The notes under the pieces are model-generated. The model ran no database searches. It had not been told where the DNA came from and saw nothing but the letters and a program-made list of their open reading frames with translations. A stretch of 64,000 bases of DNA from Enoplolaimus lenunculus (taxonomy: Eukaryota; Nematoda; Enoplea; Enoplida; Thoracostomopsidae). Shown here in pieces: positions 26,601 through 37,100 of this stretch. The DNA lies in assembly GCA_030248215.1 (NCBI GenBank), contig JASANG010003591.1, positions 186,001 through 250,000 on the forward strand, read 5' to 3'. How positions within the stretch are numbered: position 1 is the first letter of the stretch; every line of letters starts with the position of its first letter. The translations under genes and the position numbers were made by a program.

Positions 26601-29600
26601 CTTTTCAAGCTGTTAATGTTATAAAACGATCGGATTCGTTCAGGAACAATGCTGAATGGGTATAGTTTTACTAGTACTGATGGTACACATTGTTCGATTT
26701 GGCAGTTGTTGCTTGATTCTCCGCTGCATATGATGCACGATGATATACTGAAACAAAACAAAGGCTGCGTCGGAAACTATGTTATGGTAATAACCTGCTT
26801 GCCTGCAAGATAACAGGGATAGGTACGTAGATATTGAGAGGAAGATTGCTATTAGAGTGTGCAGACTATAATTAGCCACAATTTAAACCAACCTCTGTTT
26901 GTTCATCTGATCCTCTTTAAGGCTACTTTGATCAATTTCAACAATAAGCTTCATTGAGTTTTTCGCGTCCGATAAAATTAATTTTGGCCAATCTTTTCGA
27001 ACGCTGCCGTCAGCGAATCCAGCCGGGTGAGTACTGTATTGAGCGTTCTGCATCGCACGCGATACACTGACTAGTTTTTGAGCATCAAATGTTAGCAACG
27101 TTTCGTTAATTTCGTCATACGAACATACATCTGTGAAACAACGATCATAAATACGTACGTCAAAATTACAAAATCATGTATTCAATAACTCCCCGATGCT
27201 ATTTCTGGTTCAGTAGAACACATTTAATGTTGCTTAAAATTACAACAGTGGGGATACTGATTTTAATATATTTGGAGGATGTAACTTCGCTGAATTTCTG
27301 TAATGTCAAGCCAGAAGCACACAATCACCAACGTTGTGAAAGCTCCAAACTTAAACATTTTGTTAATGAACTAAAGCATAACTGTTTTATTTTCACTGCT
27401 CAGTCTTCAAGCTGTTTATTTCATAAACCAGTATGTAGTTTGTGTTTGATACTATCTAAGCATGACAAAAGATGCTAAAAATCAATTTGTAACAACGGCG
27501 CAGGTGGTGATTTATTCGCAACCAACAAGTACTTCGCTTGAATACCTTCTCCAAACCACAAGGGCAACACATCATTGGCGTTACTGTACGGCCCGAACCC
27601 AGAAAATCGAAGATGACCACATTCATTGGCATATTCATGAAAGTTATTGTCACATTGTTCATCAGCACTGCATTCGTCGAAATCATCGAAACGTACCTTA
27701 ACACACAGAACTTCAGAAAATATAACAACTAGTCAGTCATGTACTAATTCACAGCACGTGCTAAGTTTGCGTTTCCATAAAAAGAGTACAACTTTAGACT
27801 GACCCGTCCATTAACCCCGCCACTCTCGCAAATCGATGGTTGCCGTTCAAAAGTATAGGCGAATGACGTAAAACAAGCCAAACTGTGGCACTACAGAACT
27901 TGAGCCTATACGTATGTAACACATACATACCGGATGTTTTCGACGTCGTGACACGCGTTTATGCTTCGGTTGAACAGCGAACTTTTCAAAACTTGAATCG
28001 ATGAAGTTCGAAGCAAAACACATGTCAATAATTCTTTCAGACAGACGTGGCATATCGAATGTTAGCTGGTCGATACCCAACAATGCTGGAAGGCATGCAA
28101 ACGCCATATCTAGTGACGCCTGTGAGTCATGCGAAGCATAGCTCTGTTGCGCCCTAGAATTAAATTTAAGAACAAATTCTTTATCAGCAAAAAGCTAGTA
28201 CTCTGGAAGCAAATTGAAAGTTTAAAACATGATTGGGTCTAATTACGCAACAGCCCATAAAGCATCCAACAAATTGAAAGTCTAGTCTAACTCCAGCCCT
28301 TAACCAGATCTATCACAAGTTTACTACATTTCTTCAACGCCTCAACAGGCCGAAACATGTACTTCAACATTATTAATTTACCAAGCATGGCTTAAGCCTT
28401 CTGCCAATAAACAGAAATGTATAGTTGTAAATGGTGACAGTAATATAAGCGAAATACTTACCTACTAAATTACACAATATTTGAGCGAAATTCTCAAACA
28501 AAACACAGATAACATTAAATATTATACATCTTACACTGTTAAATTTTCCGCGGTCCAATCGCTCAGGCAAACTGATTTATCATCCCAATCAACGTGATCA
28601 CCAAACATCATAACAGCCAATCGTTTCAAATTAAAAGCGTGGAATGTGTATGTTGTGAATGCTTTGTGCAGCGCGACGACATGTCGAATATCGAGTTTTC
28701 CATTCAATTTCAAACCATAGTCTCTGGACAACTTGTCATCATCTCCGAATATGCCAATGCCGGTCTAAAAAGTAATTAGGTGAGACAGTTCTGAATTGAA
28801 CAGCGCTACTACGTTACAGTAGCTCAAACACCAAAAATGCATATAAACAAAGCACAAATTGTCTGCATTTAGCTGAATTGGTGGGTCGTCAATAATCACA
28901 CTGCAAATCTGAGCGGAGCGTTTGCGCAAAGTCAAGAAAAGAACTCAGAGAAGATGCCGCCGATTACTCTCCACAACAAAAATTGGTCGACAGACAGATC
29001 CTTAATTTGGAACAAAGAAATTATATCAAGAAACTTAAGCAGCAATCCCAAACGCCAATTACTGTCGAGCGTCGATTTGGGCAATGATGTCGAATATGGT
29101 ACCACAAAAGGTATTATTATATAACAACATTGATTAACCTTGAATACTTTACTGTCAGCTAAAAGATCCCTGAGGCACTGCGGAATGTATTTGAATTTGA
29201 AAAGACGCAACAGCACAGTATATCCTGCAAATGTAGAACAAAAAAGTAGATATGCTAAATGCAAATGTCCATAGAATAACCATACAGCAGTTGCATGATA
29301 ACTACATACATATACTCCTGAAAAGTTGCACTAAACCGCTCATCACTTCAGACTAAACCAAAATTTGGCGCGGATAATTAAGACGAGAAACGTCATCAAA
29401 TCAAAACTATGTATGCTTGTAAAACCACAAAATCTGAGTAAACATACTTGAATGGAATATTATCCGAGCTCGAACTTACAATATATATAATTACACTTAA
29501 AATCTTAATGGCACACCTGTAATGGCAGATAATTGCAGTAAAACAGTAGCAGTTGAGCTGTCATTCGACCATACATTGTGCTTGCGTTTTATCTAAAATG

Positions 29601-30548
29601 ATGGCTTAGCTGATAATAAAACTATAAAATATCTGCTGTTGATGAGTTGAAGCCTACCTCTCACCTGCTTGTCAAACTGAGTAAAAAATTATGATTTCTA
29701 CCAAGAATAACAACCTACAGTTTAACACGACATAAAAAATGTTCACGCAAATTTTAAAAAAGATGGACGGGCAAGTCCCGAATAAATGTCCCGATAACTT
29801 TGAAAGATTTACTTCCAGTTTCTTAAATGACAGGTAAAACGCAGGTCTGAGTAGTTTTTAAATAAATTTTACCGTGTTCGGGTTAAAAGATTCAGTATCA
29901 AGACCCAACATTGGTATATTGTGCATCTCATATCTTATACGAGAGCAAACTTCTTCACATTGAGCGCAGTCTTCTATGATCACAATGTCTCTAAAAAGAA
30001 CTACCAGCAGTTACAGACCGTTTTACCGCAGCATGGATTGAAATGAGTTGTACAAATCATCTGCATTTGGGTTCTACTGAATACCTGGCTCCGCCAAAAA
30101 ACACATTCGGCTCCGGTATTTTACATAGCCTGCGATTATTGCTAAACTATAACATAGCCCTATTATTCTATTACTAATCACCAAAATCACACTATTTTGC
30201 GCAAATTTTGTTCAAAATGGTAAATATAAGTACTATAAGAAGCCCTCTTAATGCTAATACCATGCCGGGGCCAAATTCTGGTAATGCCGATGCCAAATTT
30301 TATTTCGAAAATATGCCAATGTCAATGCATATTCCAATTTTGATACACGATGCTTAAAGTTGGATACAACTTTACATCGTTAATGCGAAGCCTTAACCCT
30401 TAAATGACTGGAAATTTTCCACCACAGTGTCACTCGTTATTGTGGACCATGCATTCAATTCACGTACGACACCGAACGTTGACGGATGGTAACGGGCGTC
30501 GACAAGTATAGCGAAACGCCGGCGAAGATGAAACGATATTCCTCGCAT
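11639..30548 (-). CDS. EXD2: EXD2-family 3'-5' exonuclease with giant C-terminal extension (19 exons)
   Basis: This is a homologue of EXD2, a DEDD 3'-5' nuclease of metazoa that in vertebrates acts in DNA-end resection and at mitochondria. Exons: 30398-30548 (first exon, less certain), 29873-29988, 29517-29592, 29139-29224, 28535-28764, 27931-28153, 27546-27696, 26893-27130, 26487-26747, 24783-25035, 24204-24359, 23798-23945, 22995-23146, 20731-22333, 18277-18346, 17744-17929, 14908-17324, 12145-14391, 11639-11667. All junctions have GT-AG sites and agree in phase; the sum is 8,793 nt, 2,930 codons plus stop. Residues 1-647 align along the whole of EXD2 (human about 621 aa). Residues 648-2930 are extra, mostly Ser/Asn/Asp-rich and probably disordered. 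The start at 30548 gives an Arg-rich N-terminus (MRGISFHLRRRFAILV) that could target mitochondria. A break into two genes after exon 11 is possible but unsupported. Confidence 0.82.
12145..14391 (-). CDS. EXD2-like gene: extension exon 18 with a predicted helical domain
   Basis: 2,247 nt, entering at TTTTTCAG and leaving at ATTG|GTAGGT. Most is low complexity, but residues about 2490-2660 (12930-13440) look folded and helical: LINQWLSRLFDIQSRLF, RLFECCQSYQMEIMHLLRV, LWRVTKYWHRLNNVEYEKFL and NVLQRLMIDLTMDEQKLL. I cannot name the domain. The exon splices to a 29-nt last exon (11639-11667), which adds RGRANRKI and a TGA stop. Confidence 0.8.
14908..17324 (-). CDS. EXD2-like gene: largest extension exon 17
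   Basis: 2,417 nt in one open frame, entering at CATTTCAG after phase 2 and leaving at TCCA|GTAAGT in phase 1. It encodes residues about 1367-2173. It is rich in Ser, Asn, Glu and Asp with scattered cysteines, and has a basic charged stretch about KPPPENDSKKVTRESKSG. I see no known domain. An open frame of this length in a region of 60 per cent AT is strong evidence for coding. Confidence 0.8.
17744..18346 (-). CDS. EXD2-like gene: small extension exons 15 and 16
   Basis: Exon 15 (18277-18346) is 70 nt between TTCTAG and GAG|GTATGT. Exon 16 (17744-17929) is 186 nt between ATTTCAG and GCA|GTAAGT. Their only open frames are the ones that also fit the phase of exons 14 and 17, which ties the big exons into one transcript. 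Exon 16 carries another RG patch, GLGRGRRSSS. Confidence 0.75.
18550..20445. repeat. Six-copy diverged tandem array inside an intron
   Basis: Copies share ATATGCAAATTAGCTATTAG, TCAATTATCGGTTTTGGAGG and TTCAGATTCCTCGCACCC. The first motif starts near 18614, 18765, 18946, 19863, 20038 and 20206. Spacing is 148-181 bp once the insertion at 19044-19811 is removed. The array is bounded by GAGCGAAGCTCGAAC near 18572 and GAGCTTCGCTCAGAG near 20420, which are partly inverse. The right flank contains a TCGGACGGACAGACGG tract. It lies in intron 14 of the EXD2-like gene. Confidence 0.75.
19044..19811. mobile_element. Tc1/mariner-like element with a GTAACCGCGTCT minisatellite core
   Basis: The left end CAGTCACGGACAGAATTAAG is the inverse of the right end CTTAATTCTGTCCGTGACTG. 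TA flanks both sides, as in Tc1/mariner insertions. Positions 19540-19720 are tandem GTAACCGCG(A/T)(N)TTT units of 12 bp. It contains no transposase. It sits inside the six-copy tandem array and so post-dates it. Confidence 0.85.
20731..22333 (-). CDS. EXD2-like gene: large extension exon 14
   Basis: 1,603 nt, phase 0 to 1, entering at GTTATAG and leaving at AAAG|GTATGT. It encodes residues about 748-1282, dominated by Ser, Thr, Asp and Asn, with two RG-type patches (SIVRGRGYNLTR, YGGRGRISK) and an end PPGLIDQAEWEYGDFNEYS that looks more ordered than the rest. I recognise no domain. Confidence 0.75.
23255..23320. repeat. GGGGCCGGAGC repeat fragment
   Basis: CCCCGGGACCACAATTTTTA followed by GGGGCCGGAGCC matches pieces near 26015-26095 and 30085-30300 (GGGGCCAAATTCTGG, GGCTCCGGTATTTTAC). 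This is a low-copy dispersed family that I could not delimit. Confidence 0.4.
24204..25035 (-). CDS. EXD2: EXD2-like gene: last exons shared with ordinary EXD2
   Basis: Exon 10 (24783-25035) gives a helical LSPTELEICKNAIANHL segment. Exon 11 (24204-24359) gives ENVMRFETYWRTQFKTKFQ, matching the LESRWRQHFLDSMQP block near the C-terminus of vertebrate EXD2. In vertebrates the protein ends soon after. Here exon 11 leaves through a clean GTAAGA donor in phase 0 into exon 12 (23798-23945), which enters at a TTTTTTAG acceptor. Confidence 0.78.
26487..27130 (-). CDS. EXD2: EXD2-like gene: treble-clef-like CxxC...CxxCH region
   Basis: Exons 8 and 9. Exon 8 encodes the segment that follows DNC.. in EXD2 (here DVCSYDEINETLLTFDAQKL). 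Exon 9 encodes CIIC (about C428, C431) and VLLCASCH (C484, C487, H488). These match CVVC and LLLCTSCH of vertebrate EXD2, a zinc-ribbon or HNH-like unit. The two neighbouring cysteines in RVCCSCN are additional. Confidence 0.8.
27931..29988 (-). CDS. EXD2: EXD2-like gene: DEDDy exonuclease domain exons
   Basis: Exons 2-6 of the EXD2-like gene. Exo I is LGLDTESF, with the catalytic pair D81 and E83. Exon 3 gives VLLQLSAITG, matching the LLQMASPSG strand of human EXD2. Exon 4 gives RDLLADSKVFK, matching LLDILADGTILK. Exon 5 gives TGIGIFGDDDKLSRDYGL, matching the VGVGCSEDASKLLQDYGL block, then DLR-like KLDIRHV and LSDWTAENLT. Exo III is YASHD, with the tyrosine and aspartate (Y225, D229) of the DEDDy type. 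The visible catalytic positions are kept, so the enzyme is probably active. Human residues are recalled from the family, not computed. Confidence 0.85.
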
Positions 30549-30603
30549 GTTGTGTAATAAGGCAACAATACAAGCTAATTACCAAATATTGAAAACGAAA
30601 TCC

Positions 30604-30865
30604 GGCCATAGTCAGAAAAGTCTTAGCCTAAGCGTAAGAATGAGCATATTCCGAAGTCTAAGTTAAGCCTAAACCTAAGCGTAAGAATGAGCATATTCGT
30701 AATTCTAAGTATAAGCCTAATATTAAGCCTAAGCATAACAATGAGCATATTTCTAACCTTAAGCCTAAGCCTAAGCCTAGTCCAAGCAAAAAATAGTCTA
30801 ACGCTTAAGCTTACTCAAGCGCAGTCCCGCAGAAACACGTTCCGCTTCTAATCTTTACATGGGTC
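30604..30865. mobile_element. GGCCCATGTA-family element in the gap between two genes
   Basis: It begins near GGCCATAGTCAG, has a long CCTAAGC-repeat core, then AATAGTCTAACGCTTAAGC, and ends CTTTACATGGGTC. It occupies 262 of the 369 bp between the stop of the EB gene (30918) and the proposed start of the EXD2-like gene (30548). Confidence 0.7.
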
Positions 30866-30917
30866 AAAATTATTATACCCCCACCGCAACAATTAACTCA
30901 GATGGCAAGTCTTGAAA

Positions 30918-31123
30918 TCAACCGTATGCCCCTCCAGGAATTGTTTTGATCCCCCAGTTACCGGACGGACCGCAATCGCTGAACTTGCCTGGTCTTGGAG
31001 TAACACATTCATTATTGATAGTCACTGTTACACGACTGCACTCGCAAATACCATTCACCGAGCAGAACGAATATCCGATACATTTTTCAAAATTACGACA
31101 ACTTCCACCTGGTGGAGAGACGG
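30918..31123 (-). CDS. EB module 6 and C-terminus
   Basis: Encodes PPGGSCRNFEKCIGYSFC then CSVNGICEC, VTINNEC and a tail with one more cysteine, stopping at TGA (30918-30920). A potential donor TCCG|GTAACT lies before the stop, so a longer form is conceivable. Confidence 0.75.
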
Positions 31124-34100
31124 CTAGAAAATTCCAAAACCTAATGCAAATCAATCATTAATACATCAGAACTGAATTCTAATTGCGTAAGTACCTGCTT
31201 ATTTTACCATGCGTAATATCTCAGGTTATATTTAGCGGTTGGAGATTCAAAGTCACTCGTTATTCTCAAATGCGTATAGCATCTATCACCAGTAAAAGCG
31301 ACAGGTTGTCAAGCTGATCAACTCCTACAATGCGCGGATCTCAAAATTGGTACAGAAGTATGGCAAGTTAAATTTAGAAAAATCTGCTGCATTTCATACC
31401 TTCGCAACAATAATTCCAAAACTACATAACTTAGTTAAATTTAGAAAAATCTGCTGAATTTCATACCTTCGCATCAATTAATTCCAAAACTACATAACTT
31501 AGTTAAATTTAGAAAAATCTGCTGAATTTCATACCTTCGCATCAATTAATTCCAAAACTACATAACTTAGTTAAATTTAGAAAAATCTGCTGAATTTCAT
31601 ACCTTCGCATCAATTAATTCCAAAACTACATAACTTAGTTAAATTTAGAAAAATCTGCTGAATTTCATACCTTAGCATTAATTAAATTCCAAAACTACAA
31701 AACTTATCAACAATTGGTCATAGGCGCTGCACACATTTCAGAATACGGACCTAGAAACATTTTTCTTATATTCGATGTGTAAAATACACTAAAGCGACAT
31801 TCAAACTAAGAAAAGTTTGTCTGCGCGCTGAGCATAAATTCTACGAAGTATTCATATTTGTCGTTTATGAGTCTTCGAGTAAACTTGTCAAAATCGTTTG
31901 AAGGTGGCTATTATTATCTCGGCCCCTCCTGGGAGCTTCGCTATGGCTCACATGGGTCACATTTTTGACCCAAGACTGTCTCTGGTTTATCGCAACAAAA
32001 ACTTATTCGCCAATAGCAAAGCGATTAGCAAGTAGTGACTGTTATTTTAAATTTGAGGACATCGGCGTTTGTTTAATTGATACTACTCTCTAAATACTTA
32101 AACATAAATTATAGCTAACTAAACTTTACTATTAGATTAAGTAGAACTTAAATGGCTGGATAGACTAACTAAACTAGAATTATTAGTTTAACGTAAACTA
32201 ACATATTTTTAACTTTACCACGAGTTCAAGATAAACTTATTTTTCTATATAAGTAACCAGTGCAGCCCAGAAATTACGTGTACGTAAGAATTCACTAAGT
32301 TTAGCTTAAACTAAAAAATATGTAAGATTTTAAATGAGTTCAAAAGCGTAAACCTACCTGTTCGTTTAGTTAATCTAAAAAGTAAACTCAAATACTGCTG
32401 AATTAGCTTAAGCTTAAATCAAGTTAGTTTATGCATTTACAGAAAATTTAGACACTGCAATTTTATGCAATTCATCACATAATTTTCGTGTGTTTAAGCG
32501 AAAAATTTTCTGTTTACTATCTTTAATATTTTATCGCGTTATACTGCCGATGCTGCAAACATATTTCAAAATTGCGAGCATACTTCGCCAACCTTGAATG
32601 CAAACGTTTTCATGAGCTTCTTGACCTGCTGGACATCGACAAATGTTGTCACAAAACGCACCACCGACACACTGAATTGTTACTATGCAAGTTTCACCGG
32701 GTAACCTAGCTGCAGAAGATAAATCAATCGATTACCCGTAGAATTTAGGGACATCAGTACGGCACCTAAGTAAGCGATGTTGCTCAAGGTAGGAACCGGG
32801 ACATCAGACCTTTGAACTAAGCAGCTGGAAAAACGGGCCTCCAGAACAGGGATCTAATTTTCAGGCTACGGATCCATAAGCGAATATGGTACCACTGCGC
32901 CACGCAGCCCGCCTTTTCAACTGCATTTTTGGTCGACTATGTGTCGAACGTGTGCTGCCAGCAAGCATACATACAGTGCACTGCACTCTATTGCATGTGC
33001 GCATAATGGACAAGCATGTTTCACATGCTTACAAGCGATAGGTTTTCAAACTGAAAAACTCTTGCAATTGCGGACCTCAAAATTGACGCAAAAAGTGACA
33101 CAAAAGTAGAACGAGTAAAATGTGAAAAATACGCCGATATTTGAGCTTCACCATTCACTGGATCGAAAGCTGCAAAACTTATCACCAATTGGGGCCCATG
33201 CATAGAACAGGGCTGGAACAGTAGTATAAGCGTATTCCTTAGCCTACGCAAACAAGTTAGTTTAAAGCTTAAGCTGACTCTATTACTGTTCCACAGGAAA
33301 ACGTTCCAGCCTTGTTCTATACATGGGGGTCCCAATTGGTGACAGACGCTGTCCACGTTTGAAAATACGAAAGTAGAAGTAAAGAAATCAAACTTTCAGC
33401 TGTAATTTCAAAATATTCGCCCAGCTTTTAAGTAAATTCATTTTTGTGCATTCTGTAAAACGCTTTTTGAAATATTTCAACATACTTAATTAGTAAACTT
33501 ACTGTCCAAACATTGATTATCATATTCGATTTGACTTGAATGGCACTGTTGTTTGCACAAACCGCTAATTTCGTGTTTTGTATAACCTGCAGGACACACA
33601 GTATCTGAAACCATTTTCAAAATATTTCAACAGGATAATCTTAATTTTGTGTTTAGCAAAATGTATTTTTTGCTAAAATTCCATTCATTCTAAATACAAC
33701 AATTTTGTTGGATAATTTAGAAATTAAACAGTTTGTAAGAATCGTGTCAAAAACAAAACGTTATTTTAAACGCTTTTCGAGATGCTAACAGCATATTTTA
33801 AAACATTTTATTGTAAAACTGGAGAAAATCCCAAATTTTTGACTTGTGTAGCAAAACGCTTAAAGCGCGTTATTTAAGCACATATTAAACACCTTTTTCA
33901 AAATGTGAAAAGAATTTTATCGGCAAATTTCTTTAACATTTCAATTAATATAAAATGTACACAAAAATGGCTGGGTTTCAGAAATCGTACTTAAGTTTTT
34001 ACTTAAGTTATACTTAAATAATTGCTTAAGTTGCGACTTGAGTAAATATATAAATTTTCAAGCAAAACGTAAATAAACGCCAAATGTCAGCCATTGCTGC

Positions 34101-37100
34101 AAGAAAAAAGTAATAGTTTTACGTTAAGTCATAGAGGCACCGTGGATCTACAATTATGAGTATGTCATGGTTAGTAGGCCTGAGCGGTTTAGTTGTAATA
34201 TATCAACTTTAGTCAGCGACTTAAGTATTCACTTAAATTAAGTACGCTTTTAAAGACGACAAAATGTTTATGCAATTACTTAGCAGGTCCTTATGTGTTA
34301 AGTCGTACTTTAAGTATGGCTTCGAAAAACCAGTCATGGTGCCTATTTAATATAAAGCAGAACTATAACTATTTTGTTATTACAGTGGATCGCGTTTAGC
34401 ATTTATCTGTTATTGTTCGAAAAGTTAAGTATTTACTCAAGTAGGCGACTTAAGCAATTACTTAAGTATAACGTAAGTAAATGCTTAAGTAAGATGTTAG
34501 AAACCCAGCCAATAATGCTGAACCAAAACAATACCACATTCGTTTCCGTTGAAAACCATATCGTTTGGGCATTTGCAAACATTACGTATGCAAACCGTTC
34601 CATGATACTTTGCGCTGCATTGACTGGTGTAATGACATTCCGCTCCCGGAGTTGACGCTGAAATCATTTATTTTATTGTCACAATTACAGATTGGAAAAC
34701 ATAGATTTTTCTATGTCATTTTAAGAGTGGCCTATAAACGTGACGACAAAGTTTCAAGGAATACTTTCAGTGCTGATGCTAGCACACGGCGTACCCTCAG
34801 GGGCTTCGCTTCTTTAGGGGCTTCACTCTGAGTGATTGAGTAAGTTTTTGGTCATACCTGCAGAAACTTAATGTAGATTCGGCAAATTCTAAAACCTTTA
34901 CAGGCCTTAAAACGTCGAGTCTGTTGGAGTACTCAAAATATGTTCGATTCGATTTGGCTTATTTTTATCTTGAATTTTGCGTCTGCGAACGACAATGGAG
35001 CACTGTGGAACAACTACAAGTCTCGGTGAATGGCATTGTACCGTAATGAATTGTTCCCGGGCCTTACTGAATCTGATGGGAACGCTACGGGCGCAGTCCG
35101 GGGGCGGAGCTCAAGAGGCACACCCTTATCTTACGGTTACCACCGAAAAAAAGTTTGTCATTGTAATGTTTTATAAGTGTGTGGCGTTGGTACGAATGAC
35201 AAATTTCGCCTGCGGCACTAATTCAAGGTTACTTCTAATGCTAATATTATATATGAATAGAATAACGCTTTAAGGCCCATTCAGATGTGCAAGGTTTTGC
35301 AGCGAGAAATCACAGCTGCAACGTACACAAAATACTTGCAGCTGTGAGTATTTTGAAAGGAACATTCCGAACGGCCAATCAAATTACACGTGCAAGAAAT
35401 TCAAGCGACTTGCAACTGCTTCACAGTGCGAATTAAATTTAATAGCATGAATTCCAGTGAATAATTTGCAGCTGCAAGAATTTCAAAGTTGCTTTGTGAC
35501 CAAACTTGCACATGCAAGTTTTGGCTGCAAAAACTTGCACGTGTGAATAGCGCTTTAAGATGTGAAGAATTGATCCATCACTCGGTCACAATCCGTTCTA
35601 AAACTCGGTACTGGGATGTAGTAAAAAAATAATATTGGCTTCTCGTACGCGAGCTTTTCTTCACTGCCTGGAAATGGTTTTCATACAAATAATTCCTCAG
35701 ACTGACCATAAAGGGATGAAATAACACTTTGTGTATAATTCAGCACATTTGATGCAACAAAAATACGTTTGGCTTATCGCAAATTCTATAGATTCATCCG
35801 TAAACGAACCGTTTGAAGATAAACTTTAATATTTTCATTTCAAAAATGTCGTTGGCTTCTAGCTGCCTCCGCTTGTGAAATTTCTTCAATTATATCTTAA
35901 GATACCTAGTAAATTCACCCCGTCTTCATAATTACCCCCGAACATTTTTGAATTCTACACTGCCGCTGTCCTATCACCTTCCGAAGATCATGGTTGCGCC
36001 GCGGGGGCCACGGTGGCGCCCAGAGGCATCGGGGGGTGGGCCTGCGTTGCATAGCAGCAGCCTTACTTTTTACATGCGTTTTTATAATACAGGATCCACA
36101 ATACGGAGTGACACGGTGGTAAAAAACGAAATTCAGTTCGAAAATAAGATTATGAATAGGAAATTTTGCACCATAGTGACAGTCATTCTAATCATGTGAA
36201 ATAGTGCACAACAAGTGAAATATATTTATATCATGAAAAGCTTTCAAGCGTTTGATATTCTTACCCTGTAAGCATTTTCCGACCACTCCACTGAAGATTT
36301 CACCATCCTTGCATTGGACACCTGCGAAACTAAGAACAACTAAGATTAAAATTAAACTTTCACTTTACGGTAATAAAATATCGTTGCTTTAATTACAAAA
36401 AATTCGGTCAATGTAAACAACAGGGGCGGAACAGTAAAGCATATTCGTAAGCCTAAGCCAATCAAAAAACAAGTCTAACGCTTATGCTTACTCTATTCCC
36501 GTAGCACAGAAAAATCTCCGCCCCTGATCTTCACATGGGCCGAAATCTGGAATCCGCCTCTGCGTTGAGGCGCCCCCAAAGTTTGATGGAAGTCCCACTC
36601 CTGTCTGCTCTGGTACTGACCGCAGGTTCCGTCGACCGGAATTGGTGACCACGTTGGACACGTGCAATGTGAGAGATAACACCGCGAATCTTGATACGCT
36701 GATTCACATTGTTGTCGATGACTGCATTCTTCGTATGATCCAGGAGGTATCACTGAAAAATATTTTGTATCTTGATATTTATACGCGAATACTCTTTTCT
36801 GATTGGCAAAGTAATCGCCACCTGTTGCCTACCAAACAGTTTGTTTTACCAAGAGTGGATGATCACTCTTTATTACAAGAGTGTGCAACTGGGTACATTC
36901 TGTGTATTAAAGAATGTACCAGCACACGTTGCGTTTTTGTTCGACCCCCTCAATCAGGGGGTGGGTTTAAGCAAGAGATTAACAGTATGCTTCAGTACAC
37001 CTACCCCCTCTTAAACAGGGGGGGTTACAATTTGCTCCTATCATTACTACGATATAAAACTGCATACAGACCCCCCTAAACAAGGGGGGTAGGCCAAAAA

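Noticed and set aside
36642-37079. 145-codon frame on the plus strand
   Set aside because: It runs antisense to EB module 3 and through one arm of the fold-back at 36849, so it is a by-product of these features.
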